Positions 62,694 to 64,000 of a stretch of DNA of 64,000 bases are shown here, in pieces. The translations under genes and the position numbers were made by a program. Position 1 is the stretch's first letter. Every line of letters begins with the position of its first letter. The notes below the pieces were generated by a model. That model saw only the letters and a list, made by a program, of their open reading frames with translations. It searched no databases and was not told the DNA's origin. This DNA comes from Dyadobacter sediminis (GTDB lineage: Bacteria > Bacteroidota > Bacteroidia > Cytophagales > Spirosomataceae): the NCBI RefSeq assembly GCF_005860765.1, contig NZ_VCEI01000021.1:930001-994000 (forward strand), written 5' to 3'.

Positions 62694-64000
62694 TCAGTTA
62701 CTGATAATTACTCTGAATACTTCACTGCCAATTTTTATCAGATACAATCCATTTTCAAGTTCACTGATATCCAGCGGCTTGACAGGAAGCAGGGCAGCTT
62801 CTCTGACCATAACACCATAGCTGTTTTTGATACTGTATGCCAGGTTCCTGTTCTCGGCTTCTATAAAAAGCTCGCCTTTCGCAGGGTTAGGAAATAGTTT
62901 GACAGCAGGATGAGCAACGCCCTGTTTTACATTGATAATCCGGGAATAAGTGATTGTGTTGTCGAAATCCGTCTGTTTCAGTCTGTAATAGGTGATTTCA
63001 TATGGGTTTGTGTCTGTAAATGTATAATTGTATGGCCGGCCGGAATTTCCCTGGCCTTGTAAAAAGGCCAGTTTTTCAAAATTCCGCGCATTTCTGCTTT
63101 TTTCCAGAGTAAATCCTGCATTGTTTATTTCGGATGCCGTTTGCCACGAAATAACATTTCCTTCAACCGAATTTTTACCCGCAAAACTTACAAGATCGAC
63201 CGGCAGTGCAGTCTGGCATGAGGAAGAACTGGTCACTTCCGGCTGCGAAGCACAACCGGGACCATTGTCACTCAAATTGTGATTGGTGCCGGAAGCCAGA
63301 AGCTGACAGATGCTTTTGACACCGCAAATCGAAAGCTGGTCATTATTCTGAATCTGTAAAAATTCAATGGACGAAGAATTGATATTGTCAAGGCCGGCGA
63401 GATTGGTTAATGCGTCATTATCTTCAATATTCAGGTATCCGGAAATGGTCGTCAGCTTGTTTAATCCCGCCAGACTGGTCAGAGCAGGATTTCTTCCGAT
63501 GTAGAGGAACCCGCCGATGTAGGTTACTCCGCTCAGTCCATCCACATTTGTTAAACTGTCATTGGCTGCAATGGCAACGGCGCTGTTAATGGCATTGATA
63601 CTTTCCAGACCGTGAAGGTCGGGCAGCGAGGCATTGCGTCCAATGGAAAGGAGCCCGTTTATGGTTGTAAGTTTATGCAGGGAGGCAATGCTTTTCAGCG
63701 ACTGGTTTGCCGCAATCCTGAGATTGCCGCCTACGGAAATCAGCGAATCGAATCCGGACAAGTCGCTTAAAAGCGGATTATTGTTGATATTGATGTAGCC
63801 GAGAACTTTGGAAAGCCGCGACAAACCATTCAGTTTTTTGAGAACAGGATTGTTGCTGATATCCAGAAAACCGTTTATGTTGGTAAGAGAATCGAGGGAA
63901 GACAAGCTGCTCAATACATTGTTTTCCGCAATTCTCAGATTGCCTCCGACCAGCTGCAAGGATCCAAGTCCGGATAAACTGGTGAGCAACGGATTTTGTG
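62694..64000 (-). CDS. Leucine-rich/L-domain T9SS protein, partial (5' end outside window)
   Basis: Partial: the coding frame runs off the right edge of the window, and the codon at 63987-63989 is only a TTG inside it. The visible 431 residues begin with about nine 24-residue L-domain-like repeats (LRIAENNVLSSLSSLDSL, ININNNPLLSDLSGFDSL, LYIGRNPALTSLAGLNKL), then a Cys-containing cap (ICGVKSICQLL), a Ser-rich linker, the module LPVDLVSFAGK..VISWQTASEINN common before T9SS domains, and a type A sorting domain (KLFPNPAKGELFIEAE ... ENGLYLIKIGSEVFRVIIS). It should be an outer-surface or secreted protein. Ligand unknown. Confidence 0.85.
   Translation of the reverse strand, partial: QNPLLTSLSGLGSLQLVGGNLRIAENNVLSSLSSLDSLTNINGFLDISNNPVLKKLNGLSRLSKVLGYININNNPLLSDLSGFDSLISVGGNLRIAANQSLKSIASLHKLTTINGLLSIGRNASLPDLHGLESINAINSAVAIAANDSLTNVDGLSGVTYIGGFLYIGRNPALTSLAGLNKLTTISGYLNIEDNDALTNLAGLDNINSSSIEFLQIQNNDQLSICGVKSICQLLASGTNHNLSDNGPGCASQPEVTSSSSCQTALPVDLVSFAGKNSVEGNVISWQTASEINNAGFTLEKSRNARNFEKLAFLQGQGNSGRPYNYTFTDTNPYEITYYRLKQTDFDNTITYSRIINVKQGVAHPAVKLFPNPAKGELFIEAENRNLAYSIKNSYGVMVREAALLPVKPLDISELENGLYLIKIGSEVFRVIISN

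Overview
The window looks like a chromosomal segment of a Bacteroidota bacterium, most likely a Cytophagales member of the Dyadobacter/Spirosoma type. The reasons are the many type IX secretion (T9SS) C-terminal sorting domains, a DUF4270 lipoprotein, LytTR response regulators, the scarcity of clear Shine-Dalgarno sequences, and several matches to the Bacteroidota -7 promoter box (TAnnTTTG). This placement is inference from gene content. No rRNA, tRNA, transposase, integrase or CRISPR array was seen.

Layout. Positions 1-16.5 kb are general functions: a kelch lipoprotein, a DUF4270 lipoprotein, a bestrophin-like channel, a tripartite RND efflux operon (outer-membrane factor, membrane fusion protein, pump), a sodium:solute symporter with a small partner membrane protein, a secreted GH78 alpha-L-rhamnosidase, dTDP-4-dehydrorhamnose reductase and a small membrane protein. 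Positions 16.5-56.3 kb are an exopolysaccharide (EPS) locus bracketed and interrupted by three paralogous LytTR regulators. In transcription order on the minus strand it runs: CpsB-type phosphatase, Wza-like export lipoprotein, Wzc-like chain-length regulator/BY-kinase, UDP-glucose dehydrogenase, mannose-1-phosphate guanylyltransferase, flippase, pyruvyl transferase, two GT2 enzymes, a GT4-like enzyme, a polymerase candidate, two GT4 enzymes, a heparinase II/III-like protein, an AlgD-like GDP-mannose dehydrogenase, another GT4 and a secreted heparinase-I-fold lyase. Beyond these lie two duplicated lyase modules, a second LytTR, a Tat-tagged pyruvyl-transferase-like protein and the initiating sugar-phosphate transferase. 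Positions 57-64 kb hold an AraC regulator divergent from aldehyde dehydrogenase plus DUF779, a DEAD-box helicase, a DUF1361 membrane protein and the 3' part of a leucine-rich T9SS protein.

How the genes fit together. The initiating transferase loads the lipid carrier, the GTs build the repeat unit, the flippase and polymerase act at the inner membrane, and Wzc/Wza with the CpsB phosphatase control chain length and export. ManC plus the AlgD-like enzyme would give GDP-mannuronate and Ugd would give UDP-glucuronate, so the polymer is probably uronic-acid rich. This fits the four lyase-like genes in the same locus.

The most unusual element is at 23.5-31.2 kb. It is a duplicated two-gene module. 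The first gene encodes a protein of about 745 residues with no visible signal peptide, carrying two domains that resemble phage tail/spike carbohydrate-binding domains followed by a polysaccharide-lyase domain. The second encodes a small companion with a Tat-like leader, with or without a T9SS sorting domain. A third companion paralogue stands alone at 22.6-23.2 kb. Other points for a second look are a LytTR regulator whose phosphoacceptor Asp is Ser, and a recurring CGTTGAGTA-like motif in the gaps of the EPS locus.
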